Of a DNA stretch of 64,000 nt, positions 47,876 through 57,977 are shown one piece after another (positions within the stretch are counted from its first letter, which is position 1; each line of letters starts with the position of its first letter). The notes beneath the pieces are model-generated. The model was not told the DNA's origin. It worked only from the letters and a program-made list of their open reading frames with translations, and did no database searches. The stretch lies in assembly GCF_900107765.1 (NCBI RefSeq), contig NZ_FNQY01000003.1, forward strand, positions 124,001-188,000. Reading direction: 5' to 3'. The position numbers and the translations under genes are program-made. The DNA comes from Arachidicoccus rhizosphaerae. Its GTDB lineage: Bacteria; Bacteroidota; Bacteroidia; Chitinophagales; Chitinophagaceae.

Positions 47876-50800
47876 ATGCCACAGTTTTCTCATTTGCACG
47901 TTCATTCCCAATTCTCTTTATTAGACGGAGCCGCCTCTATTGGCAGTCTATATAAAAAAGCGGAGTCAGACGGCATGAACGCCCTGGCATTAACTGACCA
48001 CGGCAATATGTTTGGAGCCTTTGAATTTGTGGCGCAGGCTTGGAATAATACCAAAGTAATCGGTAAAGATGAAAACGGCAAAGATATTCTGACACCAAAA
48101 ATTAAACCGATAGTCGGCTGTGAACTGTACGTCGTTGAAGACCGGTTCCAGAAAACCTTTACCAAAGAAAAAAAGGACAAGCGCTTCCATCAGATACTAC
48201 TGGCTAAAAACGAGCTGGGCTACCGCAATTTGATTAAACTGACCTCAATGGGATTTATCGAAGGGATGTACAGCAAATACCCCAGAGTAGATAAACAACT
48301 GATCAGCAAGCATCATGAAGGATTAATTGCCACTACCTGTTGTCTGGGTGCCAGTGTGCCTCAGGCTATTTTAATGCATGGTGAAGAGGCCGGAGAAAAA
48401 GAGTTCAAATGGTGGTTGGATTTGTTTGGAGATGATTACTATGTAGAATTACAGCGCCATAACATTCCTGACCAGGATAAAGTAAATATCGTGCTGCTGA
48501 AACTTGCGGAAAAATATGGAGTTCCGGTCATATGTACCAACGACAGCCATTATACCAATCAGGAAGATGCCAATGCACATGACATTTTACTTTGTATCAA
48601 TACCGGGGAGAAACAGACAACGCCCGGTTTTGATGACTTTGTCAATGATGACGTGATCATAAAAAACAGACGTTTTAAGTTTCCAAATGATCAGTTTTAT
48701 TTTAAGACTACTGCAGAAATGGAGCAGGTCTTTAAGGACATCCCCCAGTCACTAGAAAACACACAGGCCATCGTTGATAAAATAGATGTACTGAATTTAA
48801 AAAAAGACATTCTTTTACCGGCCTTCCCGATTCCTGAGGAATTTAAAACAACAAATGACAGCAATATTAATCAGTGGAATTTCCTTCACTATCTGACCTA
48901 TGAGGGAGCCAGACAACGCTATAGTGAGATTACGGAAGAGATCCGGGAGCGACTGGATTTTGAGCTGTTCACCATTAAAACAATGGGATTTGCCGGTTAC
49001 TTTTTGATTGTAAGTGACTTTATCAAGGCCGGACGGGATCTTGGGGTCTTTATCGGACCAGGCCGTGGATCAGCTGCCGGAAGCGTGGTAGCCTATTGTA
49101 TCGGCATTACTAATATTGACCCGATTAAATATAATTTACTGTTTGAGCGTTTTTTAAATCCGGACCGTAAATCCATGCCGGATATCGACACCGACTTTGA
49201 TGATGAAGGACGCCAGAAAGTGATTAACTATGTAGTAGAAAAGTATTCAAAACAGCAGGTTGCCCAGATTATCACTTACGGCACCATGGCGGCCAAAATG
49301 TCCATCAAAGACGTTGCACGCGTACTGGACCTGCCCCTGTCCGAATCCAATGCCCTGGCTAAACTGGTGCCCGATAAACCCGGCACCAAACTGGGAAGAG
49401 TACTTAAGGCGCCTATCACTGCGGCTGAAGCCAAGGACGGGCAAAAATCCCTGGAAGAAAAAGAAGGTTATCAGCCGGAAGATATAGAAAACATCAAAAG
49501 AATCCGGGAAATTTATGCGGGAGATGACCTGCGGGCTCAGGTGCTTCACGAAGCAGAGAGGCTGGAAGGCAGTGTCCGTAATACAGGTATACATGCCGCA
49601 GGTATCATCATTGCCCCTAAAGACCTGACAGAACTGGTTCCTGTATCAGTAGCCAAAGACTCTGACCTTTGGGTAACTCAGATTGAAGGCAGTAGCATTG
49701 AATCAGCCGGGGTCATCAAAATGGACTTTTTAGGACTCAGAAACCTTTCCATTATCAAGACAGCACTGGGACTGATCAAGCAAAATTACAATATTGACAT
49801 TGAGATAGATTATATCTCTCTGGATGACGAAAAAACCTTTGAAATTTTCCAGAAAGGTGAAACCAATGCCATCTTTCAGTTTGAAAGTGCCGGGATGCAA
49901 AAGAATTTAAGAGAACTCAAGCCCGACGTTTTCGCTGATCTTATAGCCATGAACGCCCTGTATCGTCCGGGCCCGATTGCCTATATCCCTGACTTTATCA
50001 AACGTAAACACGGGGAACAGGAAATCACCTATGACCTTCCGGAAATGGAAGAATATCTGGCGGATACCTATGGTATTACCGTCTATCAGGAACAGGTCAT
50101 GCTTCTGTCTCAAAAACTGGCGGGGTTTTCCAAGGGAGATGCGGACGTTTTACGAAAGGCTATGGGTAAAAAACAAATAGCCGTTCTAAACAAGATGAAG
50201 GCCCAATTTGTGGAAGGAGCCACCAAAAAAGGACATCCGGTGGACAAACTGGATAAAATCTGGAAAGACTGGGAGGCTTTTGCACAGTATGCCTTTAATA
50301 AATCTCACTCTACCTGTTATGCCTTTGTAGCCTATCAGACGGCTTATTTAAAGGCCCATTATCCCAGTGAATACATGGCAGCGATTTTAAACCATGCCGG
50401 TGCCATTGAAAAAATAACCTTCTTTATGGAGGAATGTAAAAGAATGGGCCTGGTGGTGCTGGGCTGTGACATCAATGAATCACAAAAAGGTTTTGGGGTG
50501 AATGCGAAAGGTGAGATCCGTTTTGGTTTTGGCGGACTGAAAGGCATCGGTGATGCAGCCATTGACAGCATTATTGAAGAAAGAGATCAAAACGGCCCTT
50601 TCAAGGATATCTTTGATTTTATTCAACGTATTAATCAAAGAACGGTCAATAAAAAAGCGATTGAAAGCCTGGTATATGCCGGTGCATTTGACTGTTTTGA
50701 ACAAATGCACAGAGGACAATACTTTGCCATCCAGACAGGCGAAGTGGTTAACAACCTGGAAAGAATCATTAAATTCGGGAATGTAGTACAAACCAGTAAA

Positions 50801-51544
50801 CAGAGTTCGATGGGAAGCTTATTTGGAGAGGCCACCATGCCAGAAATAGCTACGCCCAAAATTTTACCTTCAGAGCCCTGGTCCCTTATTGAGAAACTGG
50901 AGCATGAAAAAGATGTAACAGGGATTTATATCAGCGGTCATCCACTGGATAATTACCGTTTTGAAATGAAGCATTTTAATATGATGCACATCAGTGATTT
51001 TGAAACGATGCGGCTGGATGAAAATCCAAGAACCAGTAATATCCGACTCGCCGGCATGGTAGTAGGGGCTCAACACCGCCAGACTAAAAAAGGAATGGAT
51101 TTTGGCGTTCTGGCATTGGAAGACTATTCAGGGAAAACAGAACTCATGCTCTGGCGGGAAGACTATTTAAATTTTAAAAACTTCATTGAAGCAGGTCTGA
51201 TGCTCTGTGTTACCGGGCATTTTAAACAAAGATTTAATGCGGGACAATATGAGTTTAAAATCACTTCCATCAGCCTTTTGGATTCACTTAAAAATTCGAT
51301 GCCCAAATCTCTGGACATGGAATTGCCCTTGCAACAGGTAACAGATGAACTGGTCAATTTCCTGGAAGCAAACATGGTTAAATACCCGGGATCTGCTCAG
51401 CTGAAATTCAATATATTAGATTTCCAGGATGAAAGCTCCGTCAGTATGTATACACTGGGACAGGGTGTCACCTTAAATGACGAACTGATTGATTATTTAA
51501 ACAGCCATCCTGATATCCGTGTTCAGGTGAGTCTGGCCGGATAA
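47876..51544 (+). CDS. dnaE: DNA polymerase III subunit alpha
   Basis: The replicative polymerase that copies both strands. I start at the ATG at 47876 (MPQFSHLHVHSQFSLLDGA), giving 1222 residues; an upstream TTG would only add 19 unlike residues. The N-terminal PHP domain has the metal-binding HLHVHSQFS motif and CCLGASVPQ. The polymerase palm has PDIDTDFDDEGR (Asp436, Asp438, Asp440) preceded by GPGRGSAAGSVVAY. The fingers carry the NALYRPGP and AFNKSHSTCYAFVAYQTAYLK motifs. A helix-hairpin-helix (FGFGGLKGIGDAAID) and an OB domain (LAGMVVGAQHRQTKKGMDFG) complete it. A 15-bp hairpin closes the unit. Confidence 0.96.
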   Translation: MPQFSHLHVHSQFSLLDGAASIGSLYKKAESDGMNALALTDHGNMFGAFEFVAQAWNNTKVIGKDENGKDILTPKIKPIVGCELYVVEDRFQKTFTKEKKDKRFHQILLAKNELGYRNLIKLTSMGFIEGMYSKYPRVDKQLISKHHEGLIATTCCLGASVPQAILMHGEEAGEKEFKWWLDLFGDDYYVELQRHNIPDQDKVNIVLLKLAEKYGVPVICTNDSHYTNQEDANAHDILLCINTGEKQTTPGFDDFVNDDVIIKNRRFKFPNDQFYFKTTAEMEQVFKDIPQSLENTQAIVDKIDVLNLKKDILLPAFPIPEEFKTTNDSNINQWNFLHYLTYEGARQRYSEITEEIRERLDFELFTIKTMGFAGYFLIVSDFIKAGRDLGVFIGPGRGSAAGSVVAYCIGITNIDPIKYNLLFERFLNPDRKSMPDIDTDFDDEGRQKVINYVVEKYSKQQVAQIITYGTMAAKMSIKDVARVLDLPLSESNALAKLVPDKPGTKLGRVLKAPITAAEAKDGQKSLEEKEGYQPEDIENIKRIREIYAGDDLRAQVLHEAERLEGSVRNTGIHAAGIIIAPKDLTELVPVSVAKDSDLWVTQIEGSSIESAGVIKMDFLGLRNLSIIKTALGLIKQNYNIDIEIDYISLDDEKTFEIFQKGETNAIFQFESAGMQKNLRELKPDVFADLIAMNALYRPGPIAYIPDFIKRKHGEQEITYDLPEMEEYLADTYGITVYQEQVMLLSQKLAGFSKGDADVLRKAMGKKQIAVLNKMKAQFVEGATKKGHPVDKLDKIWKDWEAFAQYAFNKSHSTCYAFVAYQTAYLKAHYPSEYMAAILNHAGAIEKITFFMEECKRMGLVVLGCDINESQKGFGVNAKGEIRFGFGGLKGIGDAAIDSIIEERDQNGPFKDIFDFIQRINQRTVNKKAIESLVYAGAFDCFEQMHRGQYFAIQTGEVVNNLERIIKFGNVVQTSKQSSMGSLFGEATMPEIATPKILPSEPWSLIEKLEHEKDVTGIYISGHPLDNYRFEMKHFNMMHISDFETMRLDENPRTSNIRLAGMVVGAQHRQTKKGMDFGVLALEDYSGKTELMLWREDYLNFKNFIEAGLMLCVTGHFKQRFNAGQYEFKITSISLLDSLKNSMPKSLDMELPLQQVTDELVNFLEANMVKYPGSAQLKFNILDFQDESSVSMYTLGQGVTLNDELIDYLNSHPDIRVQVSLAG

Positions 51545-51560
51545 CACATAGGTATTACCC

Positions 51561-51605
51561 ATTTTAAATGGAGGGGTGGTTTCAATCATGCCCTCCATTT
51601 AAAAT
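51561..51605. terminator. Bidirectional terminator between dnaE and a lipoprotein gene
   Basis: Perfect 15-bp stem: ATTTTAAATGGAGGG (51561-51575) with CCCTCCATTTAAAAT (51591-51605). A/T ends on both sides suit the two convergent genes. Confidence 0.8.
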
Positions 51606-51638
51606 CACTATACGCTAAACAGGACTCTTTGCGCTGGT

Positions 51639-52190
51639 TTAATAAAGATCATTGACCTTCAGTTCATAGCTGTCTTTAGCACCAGAGACTCCGCCTTCCA
51701 ACTCCACCCATTTTTTTAAAGTTGCCGGTTTTTTAATGGTGATATGATATTTACCATCCTTGTCAATCGTGACATTGGCTGTGCCTCCAGTAGCCAGGCT
51801 ACTTTCATATAGTGTAGAACCATTTGATCCCGCAAGCCCGATCTGACATTGGATGTCCATCAGTTTTTTTGTTTTATAACTGGCCTGCATTTCTTCGTTG
51901 GTGGCAAGTTTATATTCTCCCGCTCCAAGCGCACTGGGGAATATAAAAGACATTGCACTACCTGAAAAGTCTCCGAAATTTCCGCCGTCACCACCAGTTG
52001 CCACCATAACAATGGCATAAATCCCTGAAGTCTCTTCATTACCCTGAGTTGAAGTAGCCCTGGTATATGTATAGTCTCCAAAAGTCCAGGTTCCGCTGAC
52101 ACTACCCGGTCCGCTGTCATCCTTACTGCAGGAGATTACCAGTATGGAAAAAAGTGCAAAGGCACCTAATAATTTCAAATGCTTTTTCAT
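51639..52190 (-). CDS. Small lipoprotein of unknown function
   Basis: From the ATG at 52190 (MKKHLKLLGAF) it has 183 residues, with a lipoprotein signal ending ILVISC (Cys21) and a short Asp/Ser/Gly linker. The domain is beta-rich and opens with VSGTWTFGDYTYT. It includes glycine-rich turns (GGDGGNFGDFSGSAMSF) and ends KDSYELKVNDLY. It resembles the many small surface or periplasmic lipoproteins of Bacteroidota, and I recognise no family. The upstream ATG three codons earlier (52199) is possible but less typical. It stands alone between dnaE and the NAD(P)HX repair gene. Confidence 0.75.
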   Translation of the reverse strand: MKKHLKLLGAFALFSILVISCSKDDSGPGSVSGTWTFGDYTYTRATSTQGNEETSGIYAIVMVATGGDGGNFGDFSGSAMSFIFPSALGAGEYKLATNEEMQASYKTKKLMDIQCQIGLAGSNGSTLYESSLATGGTANVTIDKDGKYHITIKKPATLKKWVELEGGVSGAKDSYELKVNDLY

Positions 52191-52437
52191 AGGATTCAAT
52201 AGGAGGTTAAAGATGTTTTATAAGCAAATATAAGATGTTCCATTCATTCAGGCACTAATAAATTAAATCATTTCTTAATACATCAATTACTTTATCATGG
52301 TCTATTTGGGATGATTAAAGTTTTTAATAACTGATAGCAACTTGACGCTCCCATTCAGCTTACCTGAATTGCGAAAACCCCTGAAACTTTTTCTTACCTT
52401 TACCTGATAACGCAGCTAATCGTTATAAGCAATAATC

Positions 52438-54150
52438 ATGAAAATATTTAACGCTGAACAAATAAATAAATGGGATGCAGCCACCATGGAGCGTCAGCAA
52501 ATCTCCCAAACGAAGTTGATGCAAAGGGCAGGAGACTGCGCAGCCCATTGGCTTCTACAAAAGTTCTCCAAGGACAGTAACTTTTGTATTATCTGCGGGA
52601 AAGGAGGAAATGGGGGAGATGGGTTGGTCATTGGCCGTCACCTGCTTTTAAAAGGCCGTACAGTTACGATTATATTATTAGCGGATCCGGCTACCTTCCG
52701 GGGCGGGGCGCTGGATCAATGGCAGTTAATTGAAAAGGATTTTAAAAAGGAGGCATTACAATTTATAAGGCTACAAGAAACAATCCGTCAACACACTGAC
52801 TTTACTCATGAGGGGCTGCAAAAGCTGCTAGACTTTTTAATGAAGTCCATGGAGCAGTCCGGTGCCCGCATTATTATTGATTCAGTACTGGGCACAGGAG
52901 TCAACCCCGGCGCGTCAACAGCCCTAAAAGTCCTTCAGGACCCCCGCAATAAAGCGCATCTGGTAACGCAGCTCGGTATTCAGGCAATCAATGACTATTC
53001 GCATGGTGAGCGCAAATACCGGCGCAGAAAAACAATATCCATTGACTTACCCAGCGGCCTGAGTCCGGATCAATTGCCTATGGAGCCAACTGCTGCTGCG
53101 GAAGGAAGGACAGATGCATTAAAATCTATTCCGCCTATAATTGTCAGGGCCGATTATACGCTTAGCTTTCAGACGTATAAAAGAAGTTTTATGCATGAGG
53201 AGGCCGCCAAATATGTCGGTAAAATAAAAATCCTTGATATTGGCCTTTGCCCTGTTTATGCACATATGGAGCGCACCCGTTTTCTGGCTGTTGACTTAAG
53301 GGCTGCTGTCAGAAGGTATCAGCCAAGGTCTTGCCGGCCATTTGGGCACAAAGGCAGTTTTGGAACCGCCGTGCTTGTTGGTGGCAGTTATGGTAAAATA
53401 GGGGCAATCGGCCTGTCAGCCATGTCTGCGCTCAGAACTGGTGTCGGCAAAGTATTTATTCAGGCACCCAAATGCGGCTATGAAATCCTGCAAACGCTGA
53501 CCCCTGAATCGATGTTTGAACCGGCAGGAGAAAGTTATGTTGCAGCAATAAACCCTGTCAAAAATGCCACCTACGGCCTGGGGCCCGGCATGGATACCCA
53601 CCCGGAATCTGCCAGCGCACTATATGATTTTCTAAAAAACGTACAAGCGCCGGTATTGCTTGATGCGGATGCATTAAATATTATGGCAACGGATCCTGAC
53701 AAATACCTTACCCTCTTACCTAAAAACAGCATTTTAACCCCGCACCCCGGTGAGTTTAAAAGACTTTTCGGGCCTTCTGACAATAGCATGGATCAGGTGA
53801 ATCTGGCCAGCGAGATGGCGCAAAAATGGCAATTAGTCATTGTACTGAAAGGCCATCATACCGCTATTTGCGGACCGGAAGGCAAAATAAATTATAATTT
53901 AACAGGCAATGCCGGTATGGCAACAGCTGGCAGCGGAGATGTGCTCACTGGTATCATCACCTCTTTGTTAGCCCAAGGAGTCCCACCCAGGGATGCGGCA
54001 ATTCTCGGAGTATATATTCACGGGCTATCCGCAGATTTATATATCAAAAAAGCAAGTCCGGAGTCTTTGATTGCAGAAGATTTGATTCAGGGTCTGCAAA
54101 AAGTCTTTAGAAAGCTGGTTAAATACCGCAAAAAGCTCCATTTAAAATAA
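52438..54150 (+). CDS. nnr: Bifunctional NAD(P)HX epimerase / ADP-dependent dehydratase
   Basis: Repairs hydrated NADH and NADPH: the N-terminal half (YjeF_N) interconverts the two epimers, and the C-terminal half (carbohydrate-kinase-like) dehydrates the S form using ADP. The 570-residue protein has GKGGNGGDGLVIGRHL (about 55-70) in the epimerase and, in the dehydratase, the motifs LTPHPGEFKRLFG (about 434) and GNAGMATAGSGDVLTGII (about 490). It is some 50-60 residues longer than the common form; the extra sequence lies inside the epimerase half (for example HLVTQLGIQAINDYSHGE and EPTAAAEGRTDALKS). The TonB-dependent receptor gene starts 46 bp after the stop codon on the same strand. Confidence 0.93.
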   Translation: MKIFNAEQINKWDAATMERQQISQTKLMQRAGDCAAHWLLQKFSKDSNFCIICGKGGNGGDGLVIGRHLLLKGRTVTIILLADPATFRGGALDQWQLIEKDFKKEALQFIRLQETIRQHTDFTHEGLQKLLDFLMKSMEQSGARIIIDSVLGTGVNPGASTALKVLQDPRNKAHLVTQLGIQAINDYSHGERKYRRRKTISIDLPSGLSPDQLPMEPTAAAEGRTDALKSIPPIIVRADYTLSFQTYKRSFMHEEAAKYVGKIKILDIGLCPVYAHMERTRFLAVDLRAAVRRYQPRSCRPFGHKGSFGTAVLVGGSYGKIGAIGLSAMSALRTGVGKVFIQAPKCGYEILQTLTPESMFEPAGESYVAAINPVKNATYGLGPGMDTHPESASALYDFLKNVQAPVLLDADALNIMATDPDKYLTLLPKNSILTPHPGEFKRLFGPSDNSMDQVNLASEMAQKWQLVIVLKGHHTAICGPEGKINYNLTGNAGMATAGSGDVLTGIITSLLAQGVPPRDAAILGVYIHGLSADLYIKKASPESLIAEDLIQGLQKVFRKLVKYRKKLHLK

Positions 54151-54159
54151 TATGGCAGT

Positions 54160-54192
54160 TTTGCCCAAACACGCACCTTATGCGTATTTTTA
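54160..54192 (+). promoter_or_regulatory. Possible promoter for the TonB-dependent receptor
   Basis: TTTG (54160-54163), a 21-nt spacer and TATTTTTA (54185-54192), one base off the -7 consensus. If used, transcription would begin at about 54199 and the receptor would have to start at the later ATG (54215). Confidence 0.3.
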
Positions 54193-54196
54193 AACC

Positions 54197-56401
54197 ATGG
54201 CCATTAAAAAAATAATGTGGAACTGGAAAAGTAAAAACGGACCGGTAGGTAGTACTTGTAGCCACAGGGTTCTATTTTTTTGGCTGCTCACGACTACGCT
54301 GGCCTTTCTTTTTTCAATCCCGACAAGGGGCATTGCCCAGAGGCACGGACATACCCCCTCAATAGATATAAAAAAAGCCATTGTTCATGACTCATTAATA
54401 CCCATTGATACATTAACACCACATCTGCTTCCCGTAACGATCACCGCTTTTCAGGGCAGGGGAGACGGTTCAGATATTGCTGCCTCCATTTTTTCTCTGG
54501 ATCGGTCCACCCTTCAATTACTGGATAACAGCTCCTTACTCAGCGCATTGAATACTGCACCCGGAGTCAGACTTGAACAACGTTCCCCCGGTAGTCTCAG
54601 ACTTTCCATAAGAGGCAGTCTATTACGGTCGCCTTATGGCATAAGAGGGGTCAAATTTTATCTGGACGGGATGCCGCTCACGGATGCAGGAGGGAACACC
54701 TATCTTCAATCACTCTTGCCGGATCAGCTGTCTTCAGCAGAAATTATCAAAGGACCCGCCGGCAGCCTATATGGAGCAGGTACAGGCGGCGCTGTATTAC
54801 TCCACTCATTGGATACCTACACCGACAGTACAATCAACAAATATCATTTCAGTTATACGGGTGGCAGCTATGGCAGGATACATCCGGTGGCCGGCTGGAC
54901 ACACTTCGGCAAAAAGGGATTTAGTCAGGTAGGCGGTAATTTTTTTCATTCAAACGGCGCTAGAGATCAGGACACTTTAAACCAAACTGTCATTCATTAT
55001 AGTGGCCGCTACCGGCTGTCTTCGAAAACGGAGGTCCGCGTAAGCAGCTTCTACAGCAATTTACATTACCAGACACCGGGCGGTATTACCAAAGGCCAGT
55101 GGGAATCCGACACAACGGCCTATGCGCTGGCGGTGCGTCAAAAAGCAGCCATATTTAACAAAACGCTCTGGACGGGACTACAATTAAAAACGGCCCTGGG
55201 ATCACGGCTCCAAAATGAGACCGGCGTTGTTTTTAGTTATACTGATTTTAAAAATCCTTTTACCAGTAATTACGAGAAAAGAAAAGAATTAAACGATGGC
55301 GCAAGGACGGTATTTTCATGGCAGGACCATCTAAACAGCACTCTTTTAAGCTGGCAACTGCTTGCTGGCATGGAATGGATGTCTGGCCATTATCATATTG
55401 ATAACTACGCTAATAGATCTGGCATCCCAGACACGCTTCAGTATAAAGACCGGTTGACCATTGAGAACTATACCTATTTTATCCAATACCAGATGAGCCT
55501 TTTTCAAAAATGGCACCTGCAGGCAGGTATCAGTACCAACCGGCAGCACATCAACTACCAAAGATTATCTGACCCGGATTTCAATTCCATGCAAAGCGCC
55601 TCAACAAAATACCAGTGGTCGCCTAAATTAGGCCTGACCTACGAATGGCAACCAGGCGTCGCATTGTTCGCATCCCTGGCCAAGGGGTTTTCTACACCTA
55701 CCATCGCAGAGCTACATCCCTCTGACGGTCGATTTGAAAAAGCGCTCCAGCCGGAAAGTGGCTGGAATCTGGAAGGAGGTATTAAAGGGATTATACCAGG
55801 AACAAAACTTGCAATTTCCGGCAGTATCTACCACTTTACGCTCAAAAACGCCATCGTCCGCAGAGTCGATGCGCAAAGTAGCGAATATTTTGTCAATGCG
55901 GGCTCTACCAGGCAAGCGGGAGCAGAGCTGTTTATAAAAACACCGCTGCTGTCGGAAACTTCGTCCAAAAGTCATTCACTGATTCATCAGATTACCATCA
56001 GCGGCAGTTATAGCTATCAACCTTATCGTTTTTTAAATTATCAGCAGGAGGATCAAAACTATCAGGGGCACCCTTTAACAGGTGTTCCCCAAAATATAGC
56101 AGTAGTTAGTGTGGAACTAACGGCTCATAATGGGATCTATCTGAATACCCTGATAAATGCGACCAGTTCCATTCCGTTAAATGATGCCAGCACTATTTAC
56201 CAGGACGGCTATCAGCTATGGCAGGCTAAGATGGGTTACCGGTTTTCCTGGCAGTCTCTTACAGTAGATTTATATAGCGGCTTAGATAATATTTTAAATC
56301 AGCATTATAGTCTGGGCAATGATATTAACGCCTATGGTGGCCGTTACTTCAACCCGGCACCAAAAAGGAACTATTACGCCGGTCTGTCTATTTGGTTTTA
56401 G
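54197..56401 (+). CDS. TonB-dependent outer-membrane receptor
   Basis: Outer-membrane transporter, probably for an iron-siderophore, cobalamin or similar scarce ligand. The 734-residue protein has an N-terminal hydrophobic signal region (FFWLLTTTLAFLFSIPTRG), followed by a plug domain (LSALNTAPGVRLEQRSPGSLRLSIRGS, SAEIIKGPAGSLYGAGTGGAVLL) and a beta-barrel ending in PKRNYYAGLSIWF with the terminal aromatic residue. It lacks the SusC-type regulatory domain, so it is not a SusC homologue, and there is no SusD partner. The ligand cannot be read. Either ATG 54197 or 54215 could be the start; a hairpin-free 46-bp gap from nnr makes co-transcription possible. Confidence 0.87.
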   Translation: MAIKKIMWNWKSKNGPVGSTCSHRVLFFWLLTTTLAFLFSIPTRGIAQRHGHTPSIDIKKAIVHDSLIPIDTLTPHLLPVTITAFQGRGDGSDIAASIFSLDRSTLQLLDNSSLLSALNTAPGVRLEQRSPGSLRLSIRGSLLRSPYGIRGVKFYLDGMPLTDAGGNTYLQSLLPDQLSSAEIIKGPAGSLYGAGTGGAVLLHSLDTYTDSTINKYHFSYTGGSYGRIHPVAGWTHFGKKGFSQVGGNFFHSNGARDQDTLNQTVIHYSGRYRLSSKTEVRVSSFYSNLHYQTPGGITKGQWESDTTAYALAVRQKAAIFNKTLWTGLQLKTALGSRLQNETGVVFSYTDFKNPFTSNYEKRKELNDGARTVFSWQDHLNSTLLSWQLLAGMEWMSGHYHIDNYANRSGIPDTLQYKDRLTIENYTYFIQYQMSLFQKWHLQAGISTNRQHINYQRLSDPDFNSMQSASTKYQWSPKLGLTYEWQPGVALFASLAKGFSTPTIAELHPSDGRFEKALQPESGWNLEGGIKGIIPGTKLAISGSIYHFTLKNAIVRRVDAQSSEYFVNAGSTRQAGAELFIKTPLLSETSSKSHSLIHQITISGSYSYQPYRFLNYQQEDQNYQGHPLTGVPQNIAVVSVELTAHNGIYLNTLINATSSIPLNDASTIYQDGYQLWQAKMGYRFSWQSLTVDLYSGLDNILNQHYSLGNDINAYGGRYFNPAPKRNYYAGLSIWF

Positions 56402-56451
56402 AAAATGATTCCAAAAAAATTATTGTCTGCATAACCGCCCCAGGACCTGGT

Positions 56452-57903
56452 TTAGGAAGGCTTATGCAGTCCACCTTTTTCCATTTTATTGTTCCAATAA
56501 TAATAAAAAGGCAGCCCCGAAAATATGAGACAAAATCCTATCATGGATTTAACCGGAGATTCTACCACAGAAACCACCAGCAGCGTACAACAAAACAGTA
56601 AAAAGATCCAGGGAACCAGAGGATATCCCCAGGTTCTATAGGGCCTTGGTAAGGCCGGCTTTCGTATTCTCAGGACAATAACCCCCAGGACAATGAGGCC
56701 ATAAAAGACAAAAGCCGCTATAATCAATAAATCCGTCAACAAATCAAAAGAACCAGAGAAAACCAATATTACGCCCCAGATGCCTTGATACAGCAGTGCA
56801 TTTGCAGGTGTATTTCGTTTTGGATGACACTTTGCCGCGCTTTTAAAAAACAGACCGTTACCTGCCATCGCATAATAAATTCTTGAGGAGAGCAATATGG
56901 TTGCATTCGTGCATCCAAAGGTTGAAATCAGTATCATGCCACTCACCACATACACCCCTGTACTTCCCACTAATTTATCTACGACGACCACTGCAGCAAT
57001 GCTATTTTCATTCAGGTTTACAGCGGCCAGTAACTCATCAATGGGCAGCACATACAAATAAGCCGCATTCAGAAGCGCATATAAAATAATAATCAGAACA
57101 ATACCGATAATCATGGCCCTGGGTAAATTCTTTTTAGGCTGGTGGAGTTCTTCGGATATAAATCCAAGTGCTACCCAGCCTTCATATCCCCAGAATGCAT
57201 GCCGCATGGCGATAAACATGGCAGTAATAAAGGTCAGAAAAGTAAAACCTTCCGTTGGCATCAATTGACTAACCGATTTTAAGGTTTCCACGTTTCCCAC
57301 CGAGGATCCAAAAGCCAGACAAACGATGATTAAAATAGCCAGGGTTATTAAAAAGGTGAAGACCAGACTTACATGTCCTCCTTTTTTAGTTCCCCTGATA
57401 TTCACTAAAGTCAATAAAATGATTAAAAGACTGGCCACCAGTTTGCCCCCAAAATTTGAAAATGGAGTAAGACCTGCGATAGAAATCTGTTCAACGGCAT
57501 GAGGCAAATGAGGTAAGGGAACAAAACTAGCCAGCGCTCCTGCAAATACAAAGGCGACAGAAGAGATGGCCGCCGTCTGAATCACCGTAAAACAAGACCA
57601 ACCATATAAAAAAGAGATTAATTTCCCATAGACCTCCTCCAGCCAGGCGAAAGGGCCCCCGGACCTAGGAAACATGGTGCCCAGTTCAGCGATGCTAAAT
57701 ACACCGAAAAGAATAATTATCCCAGACAATACCCAGGCCAGCACCACCAGCCATGGCTCGTATAAGACCTGAGACATGGGCGCGACTTTTTTAAATACGC
57801 CGGATCCGATAATCGCGCTCATTACAATGATAATGGCCATTTTCAGCCCAAAAGACCGAACCAGCGCACCTTGACGGGGTGCGTCCTGCTGATTATTTTC
57901 CAT
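56452..57903 (-). CDS. APC superfamily amino acid permease
   Basis: Inner-membrane transporter, probably an amino acid or polyamine permease or exchanger. The 483-residue protein has 12 hydrophobic helices and the APC signatures GLKMAIIIVMSAIIGSGVFKKVA (about 19-41) in TM1 and, in the middle, MRHAFWGYEGWVALGFISEEL. Loop and helix lengths match the LAT/YjeH-like members. Substrate unknown. Its start codon lies at the end of a 305-bp region containing a structured leader. The gene is convergent with the TonB-dependent receptor, with only about 50 bp between stop codons. Confidence 0.88.
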   Translation of the reverse strand: MENNQQDAPRQGALVRSFGLKMAIIIVMSAIIGSGVFKKVAPMSQVLYEPWLVVLAWVLSGIIILFGVFSIAELGTMFPRSGGPFAWLEEVYGKLISFLYGWSCFTVIQTAAISSVAFVFAGALASFVPLPHLPHAVEQISIAGLTPFSNFGGKLVASLLIILLTLVNIRGTKKGGHVSLVFTFLITLAILIIVCLAFGSSVGNVETLKSVSQLMPTEGFTFLTFITAMFIAMRHAFWGYEGWVALGFISEELHQPKKNLPRAMIIGIVLIIILYALLNAAYLYVLPIDELLAAVNLNENSIAAVVVVDKLVGSTGVYVVSGMILISTFGCTNATILLSSRIYYAMAGNGLFFKSAAKCHPKRNTPANALLYQGIWGVILVFSGSFDLLTDLLIIAAFVFYGLIVLGVIVLRIRKPALPRPYRTWGYPLVPWIFLLFCCTLLVVSVVESPVKSMIGFCLIFSGLPFYYYWNNKMEKGGLHKPS

Positions 57904-57977
57904 AACAAAAATGTATTATTCCCTGAAACAAAAACGAAATTGCAGATGCAAAAAGGGAATGGCCCTGATGAAATAAA

